Position numbers and translations under genes: made by a program. From contig NZ_CP011402.1 in the NCBI RefSeq assembly GCF_001643775.1, forward strand, positions 310,001 through 374,000: a stretch of DNA of 64,000 nt, given 5' to 3'. The notes beneath the pieces were generated by a model. It was not told where the DNA came from, did no database searches, and saw only the letters and a list, made by a program, of their open reading frames with translations. Shown in pieces: positions 24,717 through 32,835 of this stretch (positions within the stretch are counted from its first letter, which is position 1; every line of letters starts with the position of its first letter). This DNA is from Denitrobacterium detoxificans. GTDB lineage: Bacteria > Actinomycetota > Coriobacteriia > Coriobacteriales > Eggerthellaceae.

Positions 24717-26090
24717 CTAGGCAGCAACGCTCTTCGCTCCCTTCACGCCCTTCTTCCTCGCCTTCACCGGGCGACCCGGGAGCTGGGGCTGGCAGTCGCC
24801 GCACCTGAGCATGAGCAGGGCCACGAGGTTGTCGGTGTTGCGGAAGCCGTAGCCCATCCTCACCGTCACCTTGATCTTGTTGTTGATGGCCTCTACGCGC
24901 CCGTTGCTGATGCCGAGCTCGACTGCGGCGATGATGTCGTCGCGCCGGCGGCGCACCTTCTTCTCCACGGCGACGACCTTGGCGATCTTGCAGTAGGCGG
25001 CCCTGTGCATCCAGTCGTCGAGCAGCTCGGCGGCCTCGGAGCCGTCGGCTGCCCGGAAGACGGCCCGCAGGTCCTCCTTGAGCTCCCAGGCCCTGACCAG
25101 CCGCGAGCCGGCCCTCTTCTTGAGCGCCTCGAGCCTCGCCCTCTGGCCGTCGGTGAGGTCCTCGGGGTTCTTCACGAGCGCGTAGCGGCTGCCCTTGATG
25201 GAGGCCGCCTCCTCCTCGAGCGCCCTGACCTCCTCGGGCGGCAGCTCGCCTTTGGCAGGCCTGCCGCGCTTGCCCTCGGGCCTGGGCCTGGCGGCCCTGG
25301 CGGCGGCCCTGGCGGCGTTCCACTCCTCGCAGCGCACGGCGTCGAGCGCGTCGTTCATCCACTGGACCACGTGGAAGGGGTCCATGACCCACCTCGCGTT
25401 GGGGCAGCGGCGCTTGACCAGCTGCCTTATCCACCTCGCGCCGTCGGCGGTCACCACCTCTATGGCGCGCCTCTGCTCGCGCGTGAGCTCGTCGAGGAAC
25501 AGGTTGAGCACGTCCTTGCCGGTGCCCTCGTGCGCCCAGATGAGGCAGCCGCGGTCGTGGTCGACGACCACCGTGACGTACTTGTGGCCCTTCTTGTACG
25601 ACGTCTCGTCGATGCCGATGCGGCGCACGCCGTCGAACCTCGAGGCGCCGCGCGCGGCCTCCAGCTCGGCGTAGACGCGCCTGCACACGCCGCCCACGCT
25701 GTGCCACTCGACGCGGGCGAGCTCGGAGACCGCCGAGGCGGTGCAGCGGACCGCCAGCCACGCCACCCAGTCCTCGAAGTCACGCGTGAAGCGCGCCCCG
25801 TGCCGCGCCCAGGGGACGGCCTCGGTGCGCACGCCGTGCTCCGGGCAGCGCACCCTGCAGGGCGCGTACTCCAGGTAGCAGGCCGAGCGCGCCAGGTCCA
25901 TCGCCCTCCACAGCCTGGGGGCCCCGCGGTTCGCCATGTCGTAGAAGTCGCAGGCCCTGCCGCATACGGGGCAGCGGCGCTGCTCGCGCTTGTAGGGCCG
26001 GACGCTCACGACGATGCGCTCGGCCTCGATGCGCGCGCCCAGGACGACCGTGCGGGCCAGACCGAGGGCGAGAAGTAGTAGACTCTTCAT
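24717..26090 (-). CDS. ISL3-family transposase
   Basis: 457 aa. The N-terminal zinc-binding region has CPVCGRAC (about 40-47) and a second C-x-x-H pair (RCPEHG), then a helix-turn-helix. The DDE catalytic core has the first Asp in GIDETSYKKGHKY (about 158-170), the second in VTADGARW and DPFHVVQWMN, and the Glu in NGRVEAINNKIK near the C-terminus, with the YGFRN motif after it, all as in ISL3 transposases. The frame is complete. ATG at 26090 has AGAGGTG upstream. It moves the element by cut-and-paste; a hairpin in the leader may limit read-in. Confidence 0.95.
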   Translation of the reverse strand: MKSLLLLALGLARTVVLGARIEAERIVVSVRPYKREQRRCPVCGRACDFYDMANRGAPRLWRAMDLARSACYLEYAPCRVRCPEHGVRTEAVPWARHGARFTRDFEDWVAWLAVRCTASAVSELARVEWHSVGGVCRRVYAELEAARGASRFDGVRRIGIDETSYKKGHKYVTVVVDHDRGCLIWAHEGTGKDVLNLFLDELTREQRRAIEVVTADGARWIRQLVKRRCPNARWVMDPFHVVQWMNDALDAVRCEEWNAARAAARAARPRPEGKRGRPAKGELPPEEVRALEEEAASIKGSRYALVKNPEDLTDGQRARLEALKKRAGSRLVRAWELKEDLRAVFRAADGSEAAELLDDWMHRAAYCKIAKVVAVEKKVRRRRDDIIAAVELGISNGRVEAINNKIKVTVRMGYGFRNTDNLVALLMLRCGDCQPQLPGRPVKARKKGVKGAKSVAA

Positions 26091-26147
26091 GCGTCACACC
26101 TCTTCGGTTGTCTGAATTTGGCTTAGCAATCATAGGCGGATGACGCG

Positions 26148-26173
26148 GAAACGGCCCCTCCCGGGGCCGTTTC
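26148..26173. promoter_or_regulatory. Strong hairpin inside the IS, upstream of the transposase
   Basis: Perfect 11-bp stem GAAACGGCCCC (26148-26158) / GGGGCCGTTTC (26163-26173) with a 4-nt loop. It lies between the right end and the transposase start. No T-tract follows on the minus strand, so it may impede read-in transcription or hide the ribosome site. Confidence 0.6.
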
Positions 26174-26226
26174 AGTTCCAGATCGTTGTTTTCGCCCGCT
26201 GAGCTGGGCCTATGCCGGAATCTCTC

Positions 26227-26248
26227 CCACAGAAACCACCGAAGAGCC
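26227..26248 (-). repeat. ISL3 element right inverted repeat
   Basis: Partner of 24683-24704; read inward it begins GGCTCTTCGGTGG, typical of ISL3 ends. Confidence 0.85.
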
Positions 26249-26256
26249 CGGAATAT
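26249..26256. repeat. Target-site duplication, right copy
   Basis: CGGAATAT, identical to 24675-24682. Confidence 0.9.
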
Positions 26257-26655
26257 CTGGATAGCCTGGTGGCCGCGTTGGAGACCAACGATGTCGTTAT
26301 TGGGTCGCGTTTCGTGAACGAGCGCAAGCCTTCGGGGTTGCGCGGGTTCGGCGGCTCGCTTATCAGCGGCATGATTCGTCTGACTACGGGAACGAAAATC
26401 ACCGACCCCACGTCGGGCATGCGTGCGTACAACCGTCGCATGATCAAGGAGCTTGCCTTCGGCCCCAACCTGGGCCCCGAGCCCGACACGCTTTCGTATC
26501 TCATGCGCAAGAAGGGCGCTCGCATCGCGGAAGTGCCCGTTCAGATGGCCGAACGCACTGCCGGTACCAGCTATTTCAACCCGTGGTCGGCGAGCATGTA
26601 CATGTTCCGCACGGCCCTTTCCGTCCTGCTCATTCAGTTCTTCAGGTAGGTCGCC

Positions 26656-27048
26656 ATGTCCGTTGCCCTTAGAATCGTGCTTATCGTGGCCGCCGTGGCG
26701 TTGGTGGTCTTCTTGCTGCATAGCATCAAGCGCTCGAAGATGCGCATCGAGGATTCCCTATTTTGGGTGGCGTTTTCGCTGGTCATCTTGCTGCTGAGCA
26801 TCTTTCCGGAAATCGCCGTGGCCGCTTCGGACGCCTTTGGGTTCATGGCGCCCGTCAACTTCATCTTCCTGTTCTTCATCTTCGTGCTCATCCTGAAGAA
26901 CTTTGCGGGTAGCCGTCGCGTGTCGCAACTGGAATCCCGCGTGCAAGAATTGGCCGAACAGGTTGCCATCAATCAGCTCGACCATTACGAGCGCAGCGAG
27001 GCTGCGGCGCGGGCGCAGGGCGAAGAAGCGCCCGAACAGGTGAAATAG
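26656..27048 (+). CDS. DUF2304 membrane protein
   Basis: 130 aa with three hydrophobic segments: ALRIVLIVAAVALVVFLLHS at the N-terminus, LFWVAFSLVILLLSIFPEIA, and VNFIFLFFIFVLILKNF. The cytoplasmic tail is a short coiled coil (QLESRVQELAEQVA). This is the DUF2304 pattern. Members lie next to polyprenyl-phosphate glycosyltransferases and are thought to assist them or anchor them; here the partner gene directly upstream is broken by the IS. Starts 6 bp after the GT2 stop, preceded by AGGTAGG. The following glycosyltransferase gene begins 1 bp after its stop. Confidence 0.85.
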   Translation: MSVALRIVLIVAAVALVVFLLHSIKRSKMRIEDSLFWVAFSLVILLLSIFPEIAVAASDAFGFMAPVNFIFLFFIFVLILKNFAGSRRVSQLESRVQELAEQVAINQLDHYERSEAAARAQGEEAPEQVK

Positions 27049-27049
27049 C

Positions 27050-28003
27050 ATGTCGCGTATCTGCATACTGCTCGCCACGTACCAGGGCGAGCGCTTCGTG
27101 CGCCAGCAGCTCGATTCGCTTGTGGCGCAAACGCATGCCGATTGGGTATGCGTGGCTCAGGACGATTGCTCCGCCGATGCAACATTCGAAATCTTGCAAG
27201 AGTATGCGCAGGCCAACGACCGATTCGTGGTCATGCGCGCACCCGAGCGCCTGGGAGGCGCGAAGGAGAACTTTTTCTCGCTTATCGCGTATTGCCAAAA
27301 GCATATGGCGGATGCGGAGTATTTCGCGTTCTGCGACCAGGACGACATGTGGCTTCCCAACAAGCTGGCAGATTCGCTTGAAGCGCTGCGTCAGCTCGAG
27401 GCTGCGCTTGATGGTGCGCCTGCGGCCATCTGCACCGATGCCCAGGTTGTGGCGGAGGATGGCGCAGAAATTGCGCCTTCCTACCTGGCGTATACTGCGC
27501 GCGATACGCGCATGGTGGAGTTCAATAACCTGCTCGTAGAGAACATGGCGCCTGGTTGCACGATGCTCGTGAATCGCGCTTGTTTCATGAACGTGCGTCC
27601 GCCGCGCGAGGGCCTTGCCGCGGTGGAAATGCACGATTGGTGGACGATGCTCGTGGCGGCATCCCTGGGCGCCGTTGCCGTACTGCCCCAGGTCACCATG
27701 AAATATCGTCAGCATGGCGCCAATTCGCTGGGTGCGCAGCGCTATTCGCTTTCCGACCGCGCCGCCCATATGCGCGAAACCGTGGATGGCATTCGCGCGG
27801 CTCATAGCCAGGCACGTGCCTTTGCCGAAACGTATGCCGATGAGCTGGGCGAATGTGAACTTGCTCTCGCGCACGCTTTTGGCCACATGTTGGAGTGGAA
27901 TCCTGCCAAGCGCTTGCGTGCGCTTGGCCGCGATGGCTTCTGGCGCGCTACGCCTGCAAAACGTGTGGTGCAGGTCATTCTGTCGCTGGGGATGCGCCGA
28001 TGA
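27050..28003 (+). CDS. Family 2 glycosyltransferase (rhamnosyltransferase-like)
   Basis: 317 aa. The N-terminus ICILLATYQGERFVRQQLDS is typical of GT2 enzymes of the RgpB/WfgE group. VAQDDCSADAT and the metal site FAFCDQDDMWLPNK (about 90-103) follow, with ENMAPGCTMLVNRACF and EMHDWWTMLVAASLGAV as acceptor-side motifs. A sugar is transferred to the lipid-linked repeat unit; the donor is not known. Its stop overlaps the start of the flippase gene (ATGA), indicating translational coupling. Confidence 0.9.
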   Translation: MSRICILLATYQGERFVRQQLDSLVAQTHADWVCVAQDDCSADATFEILQEYAQANDRFVVMRAPERLGGAKENFFSLIAYCQKHMADAEYFAFCDQDDMWLPNKLADSLEALRQLEAALDGAPAAICTDAQVVAEDGAEIAPSYLAYTARDTRMVEFNNLLVENMAPGCTMLVNRACFMNVRPPREGLAAVEMHDWWTMLVAASLGAVAVLPQVTMKYRQHGANSLGAQRYSLSDRAAHMRETVDGIRAAHSQARAFAETYADELGECELALAHAFGHMLEWNPAKRLRALGRDGFWRATPAKRVVQVILSLGMRR

Positions 28004-29462
28004 AGGCCGAGACCCTGAAGGCGCGCACGATTTCCTCCATGTTCTGGAAGCTCATGGAGCGCGGCGGCACGTCGCTCGTGGCACTTATCGTGCAGATCGT
28101 GCTTGCTCGCTTGCTTGCTCCCGACGATTTCGGCGCACTGGCCATCATGCTCGTGTTCGTGAACCTGGGTAACGTCATCGTGCAATCGGGGTTGAACACT
28201 TCGCTCGTGCAGGCATCCAATGTGGACCGTCGCGACTTCAGCACGGTGTTTTGGATGTGCTTCGCCACGGCTACGGTGCTGTACGTGGTTGTATTTCTGG
28301 CCGCACCCGCGGTTGCTGCCTTCTACCAGTATGACGCCCTCGTAGCGCCCCTGCGTGTGCTTACCATCATCCTGTTCATCAATGCGTTCAATTCCGTGCA
28401 AGTGGCGAGTGTGCAGCGTGAACTGCAGTTCCGCAAGATCTTCTGGGCGGGCGTCGTCTCGGTGGTTGCGTCGGGCGCCTTGGGCATTGCGTCTGCCGCG
28501 CTGGGGGCAGGGCTCTGGGCGCTCGTCGTTCAACAGCTTGCCTACCAGGTTATATACAGCTTCGTCCTGTTCGTGCAGAATCGCTGGCTTCCTCAGTTCA
28601 CGTTCAGCGCCGAACGTGCGCGTGTTCATTTTTCCTTCGGCTGGAAGCTGCTGGCGTCGGGTCTTCTGCAGACGGGCTACGAAAGCCTTTCCGACCTGAT
28701 CATCGGCAAGCAGTTCTCACAAGCCCAGCTTGGTTTGGTTTCGCAGGGCAAGAAATACCCGGCTGCGTTGGGCACCACGCTCGATGGGGCCATCCAGCCC
28801 GTCATGATGTCGGCGGTGGCGCGCGCCAAGGACGACCTGGCGAACGTGAAGGGCCTGGTGCGTCGCGCCATCAAGACGAGCACGTTCCTCATTCTGCCCG
28901 CCATGGGTCTGTTTGCCGTAACCGCGCAGCCTATCGTGCTGCTTCTGCTGGGCGAGCAGTGGCTGCCCTGCGTGCCGTTCATGCAGATGTACTGCGTCGT
29001 GTACGCAATGCTGCCCATCCACACCACGAACCTGCAGACGCTCAACGGCATGGGTCGCAGCGACCTGTTCCTGAAACTCGAAATCATCAAGAAGTGCTAT
29101 GGGATTGCGTTCATCTTGTTCTTTGGCCTGGTGCTGAAGGATATTTATCTCATGGTGGGGGCGTACATCCTGTCGGGCGTTATCTCTACGTTCGTGAACG
29201 CGCATCCCAACAAGCGCGTCATTGGCTATTCATACGGGGAGCAGCTGCGCGACATTGCGCCCGGCATTGCGCTTACGATCGTGTCGATGGCCCTTGCGGC
29301 CCCGCTTGCGTTGCTGGGGCTTCCCGCCCTGGGGCAGATTGCCGTCCAAGTTGTCGTGTTCGTGGGGCATACGCGCTGCTTGCGAGGCTGTTCCACGTGG
29401 AGGAATTCGAATATCTGGTCGGAATGGCGCGCGAGGCCATTTCCGCACGGCGTGGCCGCTAA
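28000..29462 (+). pseudogene. Wzx-type polysaccharide flippase (MOP superfamily) with a -1 frameshift near its 3' end
   Basis: From the ATG at 28000 the frame encodes a WzxC-like lipid-linked oligosaccharide flippase: SMFWKLMERGGTSLVALIVQ, LARLLAPDDFGALAIMLVFVN, a multi-span body and KKYPAALGTTLDGAIQPVMM. At the G run 29364-29367 one base seems to be missing. Adding one G lets the normal end follow, AYALLARLFHVEEFEYLVGM and a TAA at 29460-29462, giving 487 aa, the usual length. As written, the frame instead runs on without a stop into the aminotransferase, encoding an 871-aa chimera. Nearly all membrane spans lie before the lesion, so partial function is possible. A sequencing or assembly error cannot be excluded. 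Confidence 0.85.
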
Positions 29463-29502
29463 GTCGTATACTGGCAGATACGTTTTGCACGGAAGGAATC
29501 TC

Positions 29503-30615
29503 ATGGCCGCAGACCCCATTTTGGTAACTCGCTCTTCGCTGCCTCCGTTTCAGGAGTTTGTGAACGAGATTGCGCCGCTGTGGGAGTCCCATTGGCTCAC
29601 CAACATGGGCGAAAAGCATGCGGAGCTCGAAGCTCAGCTGAAGGATCGCCTGGGCGTGCAGAACATCGCCCTGTTCACGAATGGGCACAATGCGCTCGAA
29701 TGCATCTTGGAGGCGCTTCAGCTGGAAGGCGAGGTCATCACCACGCCGTTCTCGTTCGCGTCCACTACGCACGCCATCGTGCGCAAGGGCCTTACGCCCG
29801 TGTTCGCCGACATCCGTCGTAGCGATTGCACGCTGGACCCGGCGTCCATCGAGCGCGCCATCACGCCGCGTACCTGCGCCATCCTGCCCGTGCACGTGTA
29901 TGGCAACCTCTGCGATACGCAGGCCATTCAGGACATCGCCGATAAACATGGGCTGAAGGTCATCTACGATGCGGCGCATGCGTTCGGCGTGGAACGCGAT
30001 GGCGTTTCGGCGGCTGCATTTGGCGATGCCTCCATGTTCAGCTTCCACGCTACCAAGGTGTTCAACACTATCGAGGGTGGTGCGGTGTGCTTCCGGGATT
30101 CTTCGCTCTACGACGTGTTGAACCAGTGGAAGAACTTCGGCATCATCGGGCCGGAAGACGTGGAATACGTGGGTGGCAACGCGAAGATGAACGAGTTCTG
30201 CGCCGCTATGGGCATTTGCAATCTGCGCCACTTGGATAGCGAAATCGCCCTGCGTAAGTCCGTGCACGAGCGCTATATGGAGCGCCTGGCCGGTACGCCT
30301 GGCTTGAAGCTCTTCGACGTTCCGGCGAACGTGACGCACAATTACGCGTACTTCCCCGTGATCTTCCAAGACGAATTTGGCGCGAGCCGCGACACCGTGA
30401 AGGATGCCCTGGCGGCGGAGGGTATTGGCGCGCGCAAGTACTTCTTCCCGCTCATCAGCGATTATGCGTGCTATCGCGATACGTATTCCAGCGCGGAAAC
30501 GCCCGTGGCGCGCGATGTGGCGCAGCGGGTGCTCACCCTTCCCATGTACGCGTCGCTTCCCCTGAACCAGGTCGACCGCATCTGCGATATCGTGCTTGGG
30601 TGTCAGGCGCGCTAA
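29503..30615 (+). CDS. DegT/DnrJ/EryC1/StrS-family sugar aminotransferase
   Basis: 370 aa PLP enzyme that aminates a keto-sugar nucleotide, probably at C3 or C4. The family pattern is clear: WLTNMGEKHAELEAQL near the N-terminus, NGHNALECIL, TTPFSFASTTHAIVRKGLTP, the PLP-contacting DAAHAFGVE, and Lys185 in FSFHATKVFNTIEGG, which forms the internal aldimine. This last motif is closest to FdtB/QdtB-type 3-aminotransferases, but that assignment is tentative. The ATG at 29503 is preceded by GGAAGGAATC. It begins 40 bp after the true end of the flippase; the frameshift there places both in one frame. Confidence 0.92.
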   Translation: MAADPILVTRSSLPPFQEFVNEIAPLWESHWLTNMGEKHAELEAQLKDRLGVQNIALFTNGHNALECILEALQLEGEVITTPFSFASTTHAIVRKGLTPVFADIRRSDCTLDPASIERAITPRTCAILPVHVYGNLCDTQAIQDIADKHGLKVIYDAAHAFGVERDGVSAAAFGDASMFSFHATKVFNTIEGGAVCFRDSSLYDVLNQWKNFGIIGPEDVEYVGGNAKMNEFCAAMGICNLRHLDSEIALRKSVHERYMERLAGTPGLKLFDVPANVTHNYAYFPVIFQDEFGASRDTVKDALAAEGIGARKYFFPLISDYACYRDTYSSAETPVARDVAQRVLTLPMYASLPLNQVDRICDIVLGCQAR

Positions 30616-30618
30616 GCG

Positions 30619-31509
30619 CTAGTTTTCTGCGGGCAGGTTCAGCAGGGCGCCTAGCTTGGCGTCGTATTCGCGCGGCGTCCACTGCACGAATCCGCCAGCA
30701 GGCGTGAAGGTGAGCTCGCTAAAGCGTAGGCCCTGCGTGCAGCTATACCAATCTACGCGTACGAACGCGAAATCGGCGGCCAGGCGTTCGGAGTAGTCCA
30801 AAAGGGTTTCCAGGTCGTCAGGTCGTTCGACCTCTCCCTCCAATATGGGCAGCGAGGAAACGAACGGTTGGCGCTTCCAGTCGGGCGTGAAGAATTGCTT
30901 TTCGTTGCTGCCGTGCGGGTCGTGCATGGCGCCGACGTAGCGGGCCTTGCCGTTGAAGCACCACACTTGGTATTCCCATTCGATGTCGTCGAGCAGTTCT
31001 TCCGCGAATACCTTGCGCGGGATGTCGCTGTACCAGCGCTCCAACATAGTCAGCGCGAAATCGGTGTCCAGCCATTGCGCGCATGCTTCGCGCGTAGCCT
31101 GCATGTCTGCGGCCGCCATATCGTTCACCATGCTCATCATGCCCGAACCGTGGTTCGCCTTCAGCACGAACGAGGCGGGAAGGCCATGGAAGTCCACGTC
31201 TTCGGCGCGTTCCCACGTACGAAAGACCTGGGGAAGCACCTCCTCGCCCACGCGTTGCGCTACGTAGGGGCGTACGGCAAGCTTGTCGGCGCAGATGGTC
31301 TTCAGCGGAACCGCATCGTGAATCTTCAGCCACTGCATTTTCTCGTTGAACGTGGTCGGGTCCTGCAGGTTGGGATGCTCGCCATAGCGTGCGTAGTAGG
31401 CCCAATCGAGTTCGCGTTCCAGCAGGCTCTGGCTGCAGAGCGTGCGTTCGTTCACCGGGTGGAGATGACGGTGGATCCAATAGCGGACAAGGCGGAATAG
31501 GCGATTCAA
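30619..31509 (-). CDS. TupA-like ATP-grasp protein
   Basis: 296 aa with the TupA-like ATP-grasp pattern: ERELDWAYYARYGEHPNLQD, TFNEKMQWLK, CADKLAVRPYV, FVLKANHGSG (about 125-134, ATP-binding), and FAFVRVDWY ... LRFSELTFTPAGGF near the C-terminus with the metal-binding acidic residues. TupA-type enzymes are linked to teichuronopeptide synthesis and, more broadly, to attaching amino acids or other groups to surface glycans. The TTG start at 31509 is preceded by AAGGAAG. It is transcribed against the aminotransferase gene, stops 3 bp apart. Confidence 0.85.
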   Translation of the reverse strand: MNRLFRLVRYWIHRHLHPVNERTLCSQSLLERELDWAYYARYGEHPNLQDPTTFNEKMQWLKIHDAVPLKTICADKLAVRPYVAQRVGEEVLPQVFRTWERAEDVDFHGLPASFVLKANHGSGMMSMVNDMAAADMQATREACAQWLDTDFALTMLERWYSDIPRKVFAEELLDDIEWEYQVWCFNGKARYVGAMHDPHGSNEKQFFTPDWKRQPFVSSLPILEGEVERPDDLETLLDYSERLAADFAFVRVDWYSCTQGLRFSELTFTPAGGFVQWTPREYDAKLGALLNLPAEN

Positions 31510-31636
31510 GGCGAGGTTCTTCCTTCTAGCTGGCCTGACGGCATCCGATTATACAGCAGGCGTTTTTGCGTGGGATATAATCGGGCAGCGAAGGTATGGG
31601 TGGGCTGCGTGTGCTCACCGTTTGGAAGGACGTGAA

Positions 31637-32698
31637 GTGGCAGCGAACAGCGATGCGCCGTGCGAGAACAATGTGCGGGTAACGGTTCTCATTCCCGCGT
31701 ACAACGTGGAAGATAGCCTGCGCGAGGGCGTGGAGTCCATTTTCGAGCAGGGCGTTTCCGATATTCAGGTGCTCATCGTGGATGATGGCAGTACCGACGG
31801 CACGCTGGAGGTTGCCCGCAGCCTTGCTGCGCAAGATACGCGCGTGACGGTCCTTCATCAGGAAAACGCCGGCGCCGCCGCTGCGCGCAATGCGGGTGTG
31901 CTGCAGGCGCGTGGCGAATGGATTTGTTTCGTCGATGCCGATGACCGCCTGCTGCCAGGCGCATTGCGCACGCTGTTGGCTTGTGCGGCTCCCGATCCGC
32001 GGGGTTGCGTGCCCGATATCGTGGTGGGTGACTTCGTTGAGGTTGATGGTTCTTCGCGCCGTCTGCGCGTGAACTTTTCCAGCGAGCGCACGTATTTCGG
32101 CCGCGAAGATCGTGCGTACTTGCTGAACATGGTGCTTTCCAATATTGAGCCCGACGGCAGCAGGGGCAGTGGCCTGGCTGGTGCCGTATGGGCGCGCATC
32201 TATCGCAGGGCCTTTCTGGTGGAGCATGAGCTCATGAGCGATGTTGCGCTGCGGCGTTCGCAGGACATCGCGTTCAACTTGCATTGCTTCGATCTGGCAA
32301 CGTGCGTTGCGTGCTGTCACGAGCCCGTGTATGAATATCGCATCAACTCCGCTTCGGCTACCAGACGTCATGACCCCGAATCGTTGAAGAAGACGCTCGT
32401 GTACTATGCCGCCGTGCAGCGGTTCATGGAAGAGCACGACGCCGGATTCCTGCGCAATACGTTTTACATGGCCTGCGTCGATTGCATTCCGCCTATTTGG
32501 CGACAGATGGGCGACGAGAGCAAGCGTTCGTTCGTTGGCCTGTGTCAGACCGAGCCGTTTGCTACGGCCATTCGCGACATCGACGATAAGCCGCTCGATA
32601 CGAAAACGCGTATCGAGATAGCCCTCCTGCGACGTCATATCTATTTCCCGTTGTATTGGTACGCGAAGCGAACCCTTATGTGCGCCCGTAGGGCGTAG
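31637..32698 (+). CDS. Family 2 glycosyltransferase
   Basis: 353 aa from the GTG at 31637, chosen because GGAAGG lies at good spacing; an in-frame TTG at 31622 is less likely. GT-A motifs are VTVLIPAYNVEDSLREGVES, LIVDDGSTDGTLEVA, ENAGAAAARNAGVLQARGEW and the metal site CFVDADDRLLPGAL (D-A-D, about 97-110). A C-terminal helical region ends with YFPLYWYAKRTLMC. It probably adds one sugar of the repeat unit. It is followed by the L,D-transpeptidase gene after a 137-bp gap. Confidence 0.88.
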   Translation: MAANSDAPCENNVRVTVLIPAYNVEDSLREGVESIFEQGVSDIQVLIVDDGSTDGTLEVARSLAAQDTRVTVLHQENAGAAAARNAGVLQARGEWICFVDADDRLLPGALRTLLACAAPDPRGCVPDIVVGDFVEVDGSSRRLRVNFSSERTYFGREDRAYLLNMVLSNIEPDGSRGSGLAGAVWARIYRRAFLVEHELMSDVALRRSQDIAFNLHCFDLATCVACCHEPVYEYRINSASATRRHDPESLKKTLVYYAAVQRFMEEHDAGFLRNTFYMACVDCIPPIWRQMGDESKRSFVGLCQTEPFATAIRDIDDKPLDTKTRIEIALLRRHIYFPLYWYAKRTLMCARRA

Positions 32699-32786
32699 GT
32701 CCCGTTCGCACCCAATCATCCCACCGATTAAGGGACGGTTCGCACGCTCGAATTCCCGTCTGCGATAGTGGCGTTTCGGCTGGTTA

Positions 32787-32800
32787 CTCGGTATACTGAG
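32787..32800 (+). promoter_or_regulatory. Near-perfect palindrome with -10-like core before the L,D-transpeptidase gene
   Basis: CTCGGTATACTGAG is palindromic except for one symmetric pair and contains TATACT (32792-32797), 39 bp before the start codon. No clear -35 box. It could be a promoter with an overlapping operator. Confidence 0.35.
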
Positions 32801-32835
32801 CGAGTTACGCTACTTTGTCCTGGGTGGGGGTTATT

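Larger units (their letters stand above)
24683..26248 (-). mobile_element. ISL3-family insertion sequence, about 1566 bp
   Basis: The element is bounded by imperfect inverted repeats and a perfect 8-bp target duplication and carries one intact transposase gene on the minus strand. It is clearly more GC-rich than its surroundings and uses different codons, which points to arrival from another genome. It lies in the middle of a GT2 gene of the glycan locus. The intact transposase and clean duplication argue for a recent insertion. Confidence 0.93.
24398..26649 (+). pseudogene. Polyprenyl-phosphate-mannose synthase-like GT2, split by an ISL3 element
   Basis: Codons at 24398-24682 encode MKTLLVIPAYNEEENIERVV, VVNDGSRDATADICRRRGY, NVGLSGAFQAGLK and QFDADGQHLPEY; then the insertion interrupts. 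The frame resumes exactly after the second target copy at 26257 with LDSLVAALETNDVVIGSRF and ends at 26649. Removing the element and one 8-bp repeat restores one in-frame 225-aa enzyme of the dolichol-phosphate-mannose synthase-like GT2 group. As it stands the 5' part reads into the element and stops at 24713-24715, and the 3' part has only an ATG inside the element (26212) without a ribosome site. Such GT2 genes are commonly paired with DUF2304, which follows here at 26656. The lipid-linked sugar made by this enzyme is probably lost. Confidence 0.92.

Noticed and set aside
26212-26649. Separate short gene starting inside the IS and reading into the 3' part of the GT2
   Set aside because: The ATG lies in the IS end without a ribosome site, and the first residues are IS-derived; the rest is the tail of the broken GT2.
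28000-30615. A genuine bifunctional flippase-aminotransferase protein
   Set aside because: The flippase end exists in the neighbouring frame, and the aminotransferase has its own start and ribosome site, so a one-base deletion explains the fused frame better.
32698-32760. Direct repeat GTTCGCAC between the GT2 and L,D-transpeptidase genes
   Set aside because: Two 8-bp copies only; this can arise by chance and no mobile element borders were found.
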